Shown one piece after another: positions 33,900-45,565 of a DNA stretch of 64,000 nt. This DNA comes from Cladopsammia gracilis (taxonomy: Eukaryota; Cnidaria; Anthozoa; Scleractinia; Dendrophylliidae): the NCBI GenBank assembly GCA_022457155.1, contig JAJGOT010000352.1:732001-796000 (forward strand), given 5' to 3'. A model generated the notes under the pieces. It was not told the DNA's origin. It was given only the letters and a program-made list of their open reading frames with translations, and did not search any database. Positions within the stretch are counted from its first letter, which is position 1. Each line of letters begins with the position of its first letter. Both the position numbers and the translations under genes were made by a program.

Positions 33900-34190
33900 A
33901 CATTTACGTGCCATTATCAAATGACTTGTGCAGGCAACGACCCATGAGCCGGTTGGGTGGGGTAACAATGAGGAAAAAATGCCAGGAAGCATAGCATGAA
34001 CAGGCTGTTTTGTGTTATTTGCGTGGGATGAATGACGACACAGCTTAATTTTCACGTCCGTGGACTGGGAACTGAAACGTTTAGGAAAGTCATTGCTACC
34101 AAAAAAATGTGATACATGTCGCGGGGAGTGAACACACGACCTTCCGTGCACCAGTCGGATGCCTCAACCGCTAAGCTACGTGTTTCCCCG
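33900..34190 (-). mobile_element. second tRNA-derived SINE (minus strand)
   Basis: Minus strand from 34190: A-box-like TAGCTTAGCGGTTGAGGC (about 34178-34161), then an anticodon-arm-like region, and a weak B box in GTGTGTTCACTCCCC (about 34135-34120). A tRNA-unrelated body continues toward 33900. The tRNA part is too degraded for a functional tRNA. Confidence 0.5.
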
Positions 34191-34379
34191 AGTTTTAGTC
34201 ATTTGCTAAGGTTCCCAGTGGTGGGTCTGTGTACAGCCGCTCCACCCTGTACACAGGCTACCCAATGCTGTGTGAAGCGTGAAAACATGCAATTCTTGTT
34301 TTCCCTTCTTCTAGCTTCTATTGTTCACAACCCAAAATGTTTCACAGCCAGAATCTTTGACCTCATTTGAAATAAGACA

Positions 34380-35520
34380 CTCTGTTCAGGTCACATGTCC
34401 AAATTGCTTCCCATTGTTTAATTTTCTCCCCGATGATGAATGGCCTAAAAATATGATGGCAAATGCGTCAGACTGCGGGAAAAATCAAGGGGTTTTGTAA
34501 ACAAGAACACTTTCAACCCGTCTCAGACCCCAATATCGGTACAAAAATAACTGTTTACCACTCGTTAGGAGTTGCAAAATTATAGTGAAAATTGGACATA
34601 GTTATCAAATAAGTTTTCTCTCTTTCCCCTCAACACTTCAAGCAAAATGTCTAGGTCTGGTAAACAGCAATGTTTTCTTTCCAGCGGCTTGAAAACTATA
34701 CTTTGAAGAGCGCAGGGGGCACTGTTGAACAACCATTAGTATTCTCAAGTTTTTTTTTTTAATAAGTTACTAAAACACCATTGCTTCAAGTATTTATGAA
34801 CTTTGCATATTTATTGAGTAAAAATTTTAAAAAACAACACAGGAATTGAATTGTGATACCTCTGCTCTTGACAATGCAATGGAAACAGAGATAAAACACT
34901 ACAGGCAAAACAAATTGAAACTACTCTACTGAAGATTGTCCTCTCTGTCTGACCTAACTGTTTTGAAAATGAGAGTGTTTTTCAAATGAAATTTAACACG
35001 ACAATAACAGTTCCGAAGTATTTCCCATGTCACATGGATACTTTTTATTTTATCTGTGAGATAAAAGTTAAAATCACTAAATTCGTATCTGGTAAACTAA
35101 ACTTTTTTATGATTAGATAAATATATATATATATTCTGTTTCTTTAATATGTAAGAAGAATGCATGCACGCTTGAAAATGTTTAGTTGCATTTCCTCTGC
35201 AACTGTTTGTTTTTGTTAGCCTGAAAACTACATATTTGTAAAAAGAACTTGTTATTTATCAAGAGTCAAGAAATTGTTCATGTGATCTTTCTTTTCCAAA
35301 ACACATCCATAAATCTGACTTTTCCTTCCTTTAAATGCAGGCTGATTATGTCAAGCCCTTGTTATAGCTTTGTTCTCGCTCTGTACATTGTCCTCTAACT
35401 GTTTTGTTTCTGCAGGATCTGAAAGAACACAACTTTTGTCGGCATGACTAGGTTGAATCCTGTTACTGTATTGTAACTGTCCATTCTATGCACAATGCTT
35501 AGTAAGCAATGTCTGGTCAC
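34380..35520. other. no gene recognised; 3' flank of the MCL1-like gene
   Basis: AT-rich sequence downstream of the MCL1-like last exon; part may be its 3' UTR. Nothing else can be supported. Confidence 0.4.
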
Positions 35521-35526
35521 ATCTCT

Positions 35527-35532
35527 TTTATT
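35527..35532 (-). terminator. possible polyadenylation signal of the MCL1-like gene
   Basis: AATAAA on the minus strand (TTTATT on plus), about 130 bases past the stop codon of the MCL1-like gene. Weak evidence: motif and position only. Confidence 0.3.
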
Positions 35533-35663
35533 CTGCAATCTGTGTTTGCAATACTTCTTGGTTTGGCACTATGTGGAGTGCTACGTGTTACAAAACATCA
35601 TTCTTTTTGCCATCCTTTGCTGGGATGGGGCAGTTAAAAAAACAGTTCAATCTATAACATCCA

Positions 35664-38370
35664 CTAGCTCTTGACATACAGAACTGCAGCTAGTGTACCA
35701 AGTCCAAGAGTTGTACACAAAATGCTGTTCCACCAAAATTTCTCTCTCTCATCTTGGACATCCTTGAACTGTTCACAAAATGATTCCTGTAAACAAAATT
35801 AGATATCTGGGTTAATAAACAAGTTACACATATTTGGGATTGTTTATTGCGCTGAGCCTGGACAAGTCCGAGTCAGCGTCCAAGAAAACTCCTCATGAAC
35901 ACAATATTCTGTTATACTTCTATGACCCCATGGGGCCATCAAGAACACACCAGATAACTTCAGCAACACTTCAACTTCTTGGTAATCTAGCCAACATACA
36001 GAGAAAACTCAAGAATGTTATATTGTTGATAACCCCACTCAAACTTATTTTCACAGCCATGCTTCAATAATACTATGGAATGTTATTGATTAATCGGGGG
36101 GTGATCGTGATCCTTCTGGGAATTCAAACAAGGAGGTAACATGCGGATTTGCATACTTCTCACTGGCCAATATAAAAGACCACTTAGAAAAGGTATGCAA
36201 AATATGGAACTTCAAGCTAAAACGGAAATGAGCTTTCGCAGTTCGAAAACTTTTCAACATTTTGGAATTAGGGCCGGGTCGCATTACAGACTAATTTTAA
36301 TTTTGGCTCGAAAAAATCGGCTGAAAATCAAATTGCATCAGACCGGAAATGAAAATTAATTTGAGTTTACAAAGGTCGCATTTAAATGAGGTTAAAATGG
36401 AAACGTCAATCATATAAGTGAAAATTTTCTCAGTCACGAAACTTTATCATGCGGCCGAGCAGGGCATTTTGCATATTACGACTGTACTTCTGTTGTTGCT
36501 TGCTATTCAGCGTCAGCGAGCCCAGTTGCTGGCTTTTGTTTTACTGACCGAAAGATGGTTAAATGAACGCAACAGATTACTTGCAGCTACTCTGTTGCGA
36601 GCACGAAATCGTCGGCTTCGACGACTGCGACGAGCGCCATATGCATGGTCACTTCCACGTGTGAATGGATCGTGGTTTTTCAACTGTTGGCAGTTGACGG
36701 CAGTTGACGGCCGTAGAATCCAGGTAAATTTCCGTATGAGAAGAAAAAACTCTCGCCTGTCCATAGCGTCGCTACTGTACGCAATGAAAACGTAAGCGTG
36801 AATGATGAAATTTCGTGCTCTTTTTCATCTCGTGACTGAAATTTCGCGCCCATTTTCATTTCGTGGCCCCGGCGACATACATCGGAAGCTCAACATTGAC
36901 AACCGTTGACAGCTTTGACGGCGGGTTCCTTTGTTTTTCCGAAATTTGGAAAAATCGGTCAGCCCCACCCAAGCACACCGGCGTCTTTGATGTTTTTCTC
37001 CGATTTTGAAATTTTTGAAAAAGCACAAATGAGGGGTCGCATTAGAAAAGAGATGTGTTGACAGATTTTAGTCCCTAGAGTAAACAATTCTCTGCAAAAT
37101 CGGCTGTAATGCGACCCGGCCCTTAGTGAAATCTGTTTTGTCAAATGTAGTCTGCGCCGGCGACATCAACATGAAAAATCCAATGACAATACATTGTACT
37201 CTGAAACTACGCCAAATCGTGACAAAGAACCGGAAGGGGTTGCTCTACACGTGGGGCCATTAGTCAGGATCGATTCCAGAGGCCACCTTTTTTGGGCAGA
37301 AAATTATACATATGTTTGGGCCACTATCGATAATCTTCTTTACGCTTCGATCAATCGAGCTTATCGCCTGAAAAAATCTTACTATGAAATGTGGTAAATA
37401 GACTGTGAATATGAATATTCAAAACATTGGAAGTCAATATTTGCACGTAACCTTTTTACGTGTGAAAAAAAAATTTTGGAGTTGAAAAGAAAATGACTGA
37501 AAAAACCCTCACGGAATCTATTTTATAAAAGAAATATTTCCTTGGACTATTCCCCGATCGATTAAGACTGAAAACCCAAAATGACTCAATCGCTTGGAGG
37601 TTCGCGAACCAGCTGGTCTAATAAATAATTCAAACGTTTTCAGTGTCAGCTTCAAAGAAGTGCGCCTTTATTAAACTTCCTGTGGGAAAAACCTAAATTT
37701 ACCATTCGTCCTCCCCGTTTCTCGGTACCAAAACTTTCTCATTTCCTATTTTAATACAAGGCTAGAAGAAAGGAAGACATTTGTCACCGAAAAATGTGTT
37801 TTTCTTCATCCATGAGGCCACCCAATGATTCTACTATTTTGTTTGATAGCAACGTACGTAGATCTGTCGTAAAATTACACGAATAAATTATGAAAAAATA
37901 CGTTTTCAACATACCCATCCTCCAGATTTCTTTATCCATTCTGCTAAGGTTCGTTCGCTGACATATTCTGAGAGCCATCTGACTACATCCTTGACGATAT
38001 CAATCTCATGTTGATTGCAGAACATGGCTACTTCGGCAGCGAAGCAGTACAAAACTACAATACGTCCCCAGTTAATTCCCGTACTGAAAATTTCATCTGC
38101 AACAGTCCTGAATGTCACTTCAGCCGTGGATGTCCTAATATCGAGTTTGTCACACATGTTTTTCAGTAAAAGTTCGTGTCTCGTTTCGACTTCTCTGCCT
38201 ACTTTTCGAAGAGTCGCAGCAGCCTTGGTGTTCACACGGAAAGTTTCCTTCCCGAGTTTGTTGTAGTAAATGTAGTCACAGGCTAAATCGTAAGCGTATT
38301 TTTCCTCTTGGCTCTTCATCCTTCTGTTTGTTGACATGTTAGGAGTGTGGTGAACTTCGGCAGGGGCCAT
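35664..38370 (-). CDS. MCL1-like Bcl-2 family protein, 2 coding exons, 192 aa
   Basis: Exon 1 is 37915-38370: the ATG sits in AAGATGGCC and the exon ends after GGATGG, followed by a GTATGT donor. Exon 2 is 35664-35786: it follows TTTACAG and ends in TAG. Both junctions are phase 0, giving 152 + 40 = 192 residues. A BH3-like segment (about 50-66) reads ATLRKVGREVETRHE; BH1 holds NWGRIV (100-105); BH2 ends WIKKSGGW (145-152). Exon 2 continues as ESFCEQF and ends in a hydrophobic anchor (about 171-189) followed by Lys-Ser, as expected of a tail-anchored protein of the outer mitochondrial membrane. BH3 and BH1 wording is closest to vertebrate MCL1, so a pro-survival role is inferred, not shown. 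An intron just after the BH2 Trp is a classic position in Bcl-2 genes. The long MCL1 PEST-rich N-terminus is missing. The intron holds a Harbinger-type element at 36271-37122. Confidence 0.9.
36271..37122. mobile_element. PIF/Harbinger-type element, 852 bp, defective
   Basis: Termini GGGCCGGGTCGCATTACAG and exact inverse CTGTAATGCGACCCGGCCC, flanked by TTA (36268-36270 and 37123-37125), the 3-bp duplication typical of this superfamily. It carries a remnant frame (36418-36795, plus strand) without an ATG: a Leu/Arg-rich stretch, RRLRRLRRAPYAW, then NGSWFF and VNFRMRRKN, resembling the segment before the DDE nuclease in Harbinger proteins. The catalytic part is missing. It lies in the MCL1-like intron. 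Confidence 0.8.
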
Positions 38371-40980
38371 CTTGAAATCTTTTAAGTGAATGCTAGACGA
38401 TTTTCGCGCAGCAAATTTACAAAATGCTTCTCGAATGGAGTTTACTGAAGAAGGCGTCTTGCTTACCTTTATCAGCTCCAAGAATGAAAAATCGACGATC
38501 CTGATTGGTGGATAAATTTAGACATTCATCACAGGGAATGTGGTTGCCATTGGTTTCCATTATTAGATCAAAGTCTTAGATTGACAGACATATTGAATGA
38601 CGTAAATTTCATTCAAAATTCTCACGTCCGCAATAGGCCAGAAAAATCCATAAACAATACAAGCTAATACAAAAATAGACCAATTAAAATTGAAAATGAT
38701 TGAAATGCACTGAAGAAATACTGATAGCAGTATAAACCTCCAAAATTTTACCGACAGAATTTACTACTGTAAAGAAACCATTCACAAAAATTACAATACT
38801 CGCCCACAGTCGGTATTTTTCGAAGCCGGAAAGTTTACAGGTCTTCTGGCACGATTCGATATCGATTAGTAATGCAATTTCCGGAACCAACGGGAAAGCC
38901 TTTCAGTCATCAGTTGTCGTGAACCGGACTATAATTAAAACCGACAATCCGTTCAGAAACTACAGCTGTTTCTCAATCAGGCCAAAATTTTGGCAATAAC
39001 AGACGGCTTAAAGGATTATTATTGTTATTTTTAGTTGTATTTTTTTTACTTGAAACTTGTTACATCTTGGCATTGAGAAATGTAAACAAACAAATTTATT
39101 CAAAAAAACATGCATATTCATTTCCATACGAGTTACACAAAGTTGCATCAGAAATCGTTTGAAAATGTAAGCTGTAAGTTTAAACCTTTCAAAGTTTATA
39201 TTTTTCAGATGAGGTCAAATAAAGACGTTTTCGTGCAACCGTGTTTCAAATTTTTTTGTCTTAGGGCAGTTTCAAGTCGGAAACAGTACAAGTTGCATTC
39301 TAGTGAGGTTTCAAACCCTTTCAGCACTGAATCAGATCGAATTTTACTTTCGATCGACTCGTGGAAACAGTATTAACATGAGTCAAAATAAAAGTTGTGG
39401 TTTTAAAAGGCCTTTGAACCTTTCCTTTGGTCACGTATTTAAGAGCATCGTTTTGGCAAGTCCTGTTTTGAAAAGGCAGCATCTCGTTTTAATAATATTG
39501 TGTGATATCGATATCTTGTTAATTTATAAACGTACGTAAATATAAATGCTCTTGAGCAAATTGAAATTGGACTTTTTTTTTTCTATTTGGTGCAGGACAT
39601 CCAAAAAATGTAGTAAGGCAACGTTTTGCAGACAAAGCGAGATCTCGTTTGATATCAGTGTGATTTCGACATGCATGCGTATTATTGATTTGACCCGACG
39701 CAAATACGGGGTATCTCCTCTCGCTGACGTATATAGTTGAAGTTGAGACAGGTGGACATAGCTCTAAAAATATCCCACAGTATTTTACAATATTTCAATT
39801 TCCTAGGAGATCGTAATTATTTTTATTTATTCACGAAAGTAAAAGACGTTTGGAGCAAAAAATCGCTTTATCTGAATATTACAACCGTGACATTCCCGAC
39901 GAAACTGGAGGAAAACAAGACGGTACTTTTTTTGGCACAAAACACAAATGAATTTCCGAAATTTCAGAACTTTGTCGCGTGTAGATTTGATATGATACTG
40001 TTTACTTTTGCACACAGTTTCAATATAATTGAATTTATATTATATTCAGTGCCAAAACACGATGACATGAAGCAGTAGATATTAACAAAAACAATGAGTT
40101 ATATCTGTCATATGCTCGTGACAATATCGACATGACTGAAACCTGAGGTGAAATAAAGCACATTCATTTTGTTGCAGATCATATACATGTCGCCATTTTT
40201 ACTTGAAAGCTTCAGTTGATCTAGTATAGTTCAGCGGAATCATTACAAACTTTTAAATCGGTGACCAAATATATTTCGACAAAACATTTTGTGTTTTCGC
40301 GTAAATACAGTCTGGAATAATGGTTTTCAATACCACCTCCTCTACGATTGACGAAGTTCGAGTTCAAGACAGGTGCACAGAACTCTAAAAATATCTAAAA
40401 ATTTCGGTTTCCTGGGAGATGATAATTATTTTTAATCATTTACGAAAAAACTTTTATATCTGAAAACTGTAACATTTACGAAGCCTGGTTTCTCCCACTT
40501 GGATACACCTTTTTGTCGAACTTCGTACGTGTTCAGCCGGGGGCTAGACAGAATTGAGGCAGCTACGCCTAGTCGGTACGCAGTTTAATTCGATTGAATT
40601 TATTTTCAGTACCACAAGATGATGTCAGTTTAGATATTTTGCCGAAGCGTGTTACACTCGTGATAATATTGTAATGGCACCATGGCATGAAATTAGTGAA
40701 AGACACTTTAGTATTAAGCACATGTGCGAACATGGTTTGAAACCGGTGCTTCGCAACAGCCCTCTTTACTGAATTTGACTTGAAAAAGGCTTACTCGGTA
40801 TGCCGACCATTATTATCAATATACGCGGCCAAATAAGAAACTGCCTTCGAGAAAACACGCGTGAGTGGCGGGCGATATTGAATTTGACGGGCTGCAAACG
40901 CATTTACGGCCCTGTTTCTGTTAAACATTTTTTCTTATTAAATGAATTTGTACGATTTGGCCTTGTGTATTGATAATAAT
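38371..40980. other. upstream flank of the MCL1-like gene; no gene seen
   Basis: Short frames only, none with family resemblance. Exon-like signals exist just upstream of the MCL1-like ATG (donor-like GGTAAGC near 38463 on minus), so a non-coding first exon is possible. Confidence 0.4.
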
Positions 40981-41130
40981 GATAATCACATGATTTTTGT
41001 CGGGCATAGAGTTTATTTGTATCCCTCGTAGCATCATTTGCACCCTCGCTCCGCTCGGGCGCAAATGATGCTACTCGGGTCACAAATAAACTATATGCCC
41101 TCCAAAAGTCATGTGATTGTCCTATTATCG
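40981..41130. repeat. inverted repeat hairpin element
   Basis: ATAATCACATGATTTTTGTC, GGGCATAGAGTTTATTTGT and CGTAGCATCATTTGC face their complements; the centre is CCCTCGCTCCGCTCGGG. Confidence 0.8.
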
Positions 41131-41604
41131 CTTAAAAAAATATTAAAATACAGAAATACTGACTAAATGTTAGTTAAAAATATAAATCTGAAACTGTTTA
41201 TATATTCGCTGTTCTATAGGAAGGTAAAACTTATTCTTGGCTTGCACATGAAAATTCGAACTCTAAATTTCACATCCTACAAAGCTATTTCTAGCATGGT
41301 ATGTGGAAACCAGTGTTACAATCCTCCACAATAACTTTCAAGTTTTAACAATGTTTTGCTGCGGCTTGAAAGGTTTTATTTTTGTTTTATTTTTGCCTTA
41401 TAGATACTTATAAGACTTATAAGCCGTTTTTATGTAACTTATAGTAAATCCAATCTTTTATTATGAGATTTTTGCGAAATTGTGACTTTGAAGTTTTGGA
41501 GGAGCTAAAAATGTGAAAAATGCGGCCATGGATCGACAAAAGTGCAGGTTAAACCCCAATAGTCTCCTGTAGGTTAAACATTAACTTGCAGGATATAAAA
41601 TGTC

Positions 41605-41727
41605 TAAGGCCCGTTTCAAACGTCGAACTCATGTGCCGAATCTAATGTAAATGAGCAAAATCTATTGTTCTTGCTCATTTGCATTATATTCGGCACATGT
41701 GAATTTCGACGTTTGAACCGGGCCTAA
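41605..41727. repeat. short TIR element
   Basis: TAAGGCCCGTTTCAAACGTC and CATGTGCCGAAT on the left face ATTCGGCACATG and GACGTTTGAACCGGGCCTAA on the right. Confidence 0.75.
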
Positions 41728-42356
41728 TACTCGTTTGCCTATAACTCTCGAACAAAATGCTCTGGCGCTTCAAAATTTGGCCCACATGTGTAGTTTTAAA
41801 CTCTTTACAATTCTATAAACATTTTGGAATCGAAATCTGTCTTTTAATGCTTCTGAATTTTGATGCCATGATATGTGGAGAGGGGCACTGAGTTAGGCCT
41901 GGAGTTAGGCTGCCCAAATCTCGTACCCAGACTGTACCGTACCCAGATAACACTCGTGCTTGGTACTGTACTGAAATGTGGGAGATCTGGGTATGAGTTT
42001 GGAAATATCTGCATGCCGGCCAACCGTACAATGCAAAGGCGTCGGATCCTGGTGGATCTAGTCAGCAAATTTTATATCAAAGATTATCAATACGAAATAA
42101 CTTATACAGCAAGGCTGACTGTACAACTGGGATTATAAGACTATATTCTATTCAATATTTCGTCAGGCACTTGCCTGTATAGAATACACTTGTAATGTCA
42201 GATGTAAAGACAGTCCCGCTATATTAGTTATTTTGTATGAGATTAAGGCTATTTATTGGAATGAACCGATGGAGTCTCTTATTTTCTGGCATTGGATTTT
42301 AACTGGGATACTGTTCCATAATTTAATTCCGGTTGCTTGAGGTGTCGTCCCACCCT

Positions 42357-42590
42357 CAGATTTCTAGCCTGTTCCAGGCGTTCAGATAGTCGGGTGAAAG
42401 CGCGAATAGTTGGAAAAGGCTCGAAGAAAAGAGAGCGTAAAAAATGCGGGGAGACGAGAGAACTTCCTCTCCCCAGTCTCCCCGTTTTTTTTTTCGCTCG
42501 CTTTTCTTCGCACCTTCCCCAACTATTCGCGCCTTCCCCAGTATCAAAGGTTCCCACTATCTGAACGCCTGGAACAGGCTATCAGATTTC
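42357..42590. repeat. inverted-repeat element, fuller copy of the 1.9-kb repeat
   Basis: Left AGCCTGTTCCAGGCGTTCAG, GCGCGAATAGTTGG and GCGGGGAGACGAGAG face complementary right-hand pieces ending GAACGCCTGGAACAGGCT. Confidence 0.75.
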
Positions 42591-42599
42591 CTATTGTAA

Positions 42600-43920
42600 C
42601 CGTAGGTGGCATACTAAATTCGTATTACATGAAACAGGCTGCAAGAAATATTCTTGCTAAGCTAAGCGAATCAGCCATATTTTCACATAGGATCTGTGTA
42701 AAGACCTGTTATATCAATGAAACTGAAAGCGTTGCTATACGGTAACCGCTGTCGCTTGCAAACCAGTGACACATAAAACTTTGATCACATAAACCAGGCC
42801 CGCAGCCAGAAAAAAATAAGGACTGAAGCAATATCTATGGTTATTTGCTAGTAGTGTCTTACTTTCTCCTCCTTATTATTATTAAAAACATCTTACTTTC
42901 CCCGGAAAAAAAAAATGACTGAGGCAAGTGCCTCGGTTTGCCTCATACTGGCTACCGCCCTATAAACATGGTGAAGTATGAGAGCAATCGAAGCATGTCT
43001 TTCCTGCTAAAATTTGATTTCAAAACATGGCCTTACGGCAAAAAAAAGAAGGCACCGAGTCGAGCCCCTTCGACCATGCCAGCATGTTCCGTTGTGTACA
43101 TCAGTTTGGTGTGGTCTGTTCTTTTACATTTATAATAATATAAGTTATGAATTGTACTCATGAAAGCCTTTCAAATCTTATGTCATGTCTGGAGTCTTCA
43201 GCTACTGCCACTAAATTTTGCGGGTTTTTAAATGATTCGCAAAAAAATGTTCCCGCAAAAATTTACTCCACTGTCAAAATTATATACAAACATCCCTTTT
43301 TACACGTAATGTAAAATCGTGTTGCTGCCCATTCACCGTGAAACTTCTCTTTCGTTAATTAAGCCGATGTAATTGTAATAGTGACATTGATTAACGTGTT
43401 TTAATACATCTGCATGTTGTTTCACCCGAGTCTGAGTATATTGTATTTCGATTGTATGCACGTACTCAAATAAGAAACGAAAATGTTGTAATTTCAATTG
43501 AAATGACTTCCTACAAATCGCAAAAATTAATTCCCAGCAAGGAAATTAAAAACTTAGGAATTTTGAATCTTGAGAGTGTAATTATAAACTTCAGATAGGA
43601 AAATTTATGTACCTATACAAAGCCGGCCTACTTCCTGATAGTTTCAATGATATGTTTTTAATAACAAACCATGTGCATTCTTATGACACTAGAAGTTCGG
43701 GGCTCTTTTATTACCTCGTTATTACAGAACAAATAGTATAAAACAGTTATAAAGTTTTCGATCTGTTTCCAAGGTACTAATTCTTACTCAAAGCTTTGAA
43801 ATTCAAAATGCTACAAGCATCGCCTCTCTTTTACCTCTAAACTGAAAGCACTGATTCCTCTTATCGTAAACCTTTTTTTTTCTTTGCCTTTTCTTTCCAC
43901 TTTGCGTTTTTAGCCTAACT
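42600..43920. other. no gene recognised
   Basis: AT-rich intergenic sequence with no supported frame or strong repeat. Confidence 0.4.
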
Positions 43921-43940
43921 ATGCTTAAAACAAATATATA

Positions 43941-44226
43941 GAGCAGTTTTCAATTGAGTATCGAAAGTAATTACACAATTGCTTTGGTTTTGTATTGCTA
44001 CACTTTGTGATTGGCTAAAAAATCTCGCGCCACTTTCTCGACCATTCAGAAGTAAAACCAAAACCAATCGTGACTTGCTCGCACGCGTTTTCCCGCGCTT
44101 AGCGCCGCCGACATGTAATTGCATGCTTCGAGCTCTGATTGGTTCATTGGATTGTTTACGACTGCTGTGATTGGTCAGAGTAATTACTTTGGTTTTGGTT
44201 TTACGACACTCGATTGAAAACTGCTC
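43941..44226. mobile_element. TA-flanked MITE, family GAGCAGTTTTC, copy 3
   Basis: Flanked by TA (43939-43940 and 44227-44228); ends GAGCAGTTTTCAATTGAGT and ACTCGATTGAAAACTGCTC. Very close to the copy at 10961-11245 throughout. Confidence 0.8.
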
Positions 44227-44530
44227 TAATATATAATAATTGTTTATTGTTAGTAGCTCTGCCATTGATTTGACTTTATATTCTTTTAATAATTCGTTGA
44301 AAATAATATATTGAGTGAGCCTATTATTTATAAGCCCAGTGGTTTCCTTTGGGCTTCCTTGCCACTAAATTTTATATTTATGTAACTGTTTTTAATATAT
44401 GGCAACAAACTTGAACTTGAACTTGGACTTTCCCAATCGCCAAAATTAGTCCCCGCAAAACACCAAAAAATCACCCATTCGCAAAATTAAACTCCCGCAA
44501 AAATTTAGTGCCGCACGGCATTACTGCAAC

Positions 44531-44715
44531 ACTTTTTTATCGCGTTCGAAGAACGCAACCCTAATTTTGTGTTGGTTGTCCTGTGGTTTATGTGTAGTAA
44601 AATTTGATATTTTTTGGTCCAAATGGCCGCCCCTATTGTTTTTTTTTTTCAGGGGCTCATTTCCGCCGGAAATTCCTTCGAACGCGTCTCCATAATCTGT
44701 GATTACTGCTAGTAT
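44531..44715. repeat. dispersed repeat, partner of 10617-10790
   Basis: Same order of shared blocks as the 10.6-kb copy, including TTTCAGGGGCTCATTTCCGC and TTCCTTCGAACGC. Confidence 0.7.
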
Positions 44716-44799
44716 ATTAAGAAGGTCTAATTTTTGACTTGAGGTTGAGCTGGGACTGAACGTTCGTGTTTCGATCAGTTAATCATAGTTAATCATAGT

Positions 44800-44927
44800 T
44801 AGGGTTTTTATGACTCCGATCAGCCCGAAAATCACAGAGAAGAGAGAGAAGAAGAAAGGGAGCGTGGGCAAGAGAAAAAAAGACTCTGTGATTTTCGGGC
44901 CGATTGGGGTCATAAAAACCCTTGTTT
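44800..44927. repeat. inverted repeat upstream of the GT31 gene
   Basis: AGGGTTTTTATGACTCCGAT and GCCCGAAAATCACAGA face TCTGTGATTTTCGGGC and ATTGGGGTCATAAAAACCCT across an AG-rich loop. Confidence 0.75.
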
Positions 44928-45565
44928 GGGCTAGTTGTAGTGAAATTGCTGTAATTTTCGTTGACCACCTTTTCAAAAATCCAGGTCCCGCGGGAATCTC
45001 GGGACGAAAACAGAGGAAAGACTGCTGCTAAAATTGAATTGGGATTGCTCACGGGTTAAAATGTATTTGTATTACAATTAATCAAGTTTTGGCAGCCGGA
45101 CATTATATGGCAAACTGAATGATTTTCAGCGTCAAGTGTAGATCAGAGTCTATTTCATTTATTATGATCCAAGAATACGTACGGCTTATATAGTGCGCGC
45201 CTTAACGTGAAATATCATTTTCTAAAACCGAAGGTTACGACTGCATGCTGTTCAAATTAACTGTCGCTCTTTAGTTTTACATGAATTTAATTTATTATTA
45301 TTTGCGCGGGTGAATCAACAAAAACGATCGAATTTAATTTAATTTGAAGTCTCGGAGCTTTTTCTTATCAAATTCTCTCCATGTACCATCATGTTTCCAG
45401 AGCAACCGAATAATGTTTGATTCTTTGCGCGTTTTTTTTTCGAGCAGATTGAAAATTTCAATTTTCACATGTGCTCCGTTTATTAATAATGTTTTTAGCA
45501 ACAAGTGTGATGTGGCAAACTTGCGATAGCGAGTAAACTGGGCCACACACATAAATGATCGACGA

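Noticed and set aside
39110..40078. Several short frames between 39.1 and 40.1 kb considered as exons
   Set aside because: AT-rich, no motif, no consistent splice phases.
43915..44265. 116-codon minus-strand frame
   Set aside because: Lies entirely in a TA-type MITE.
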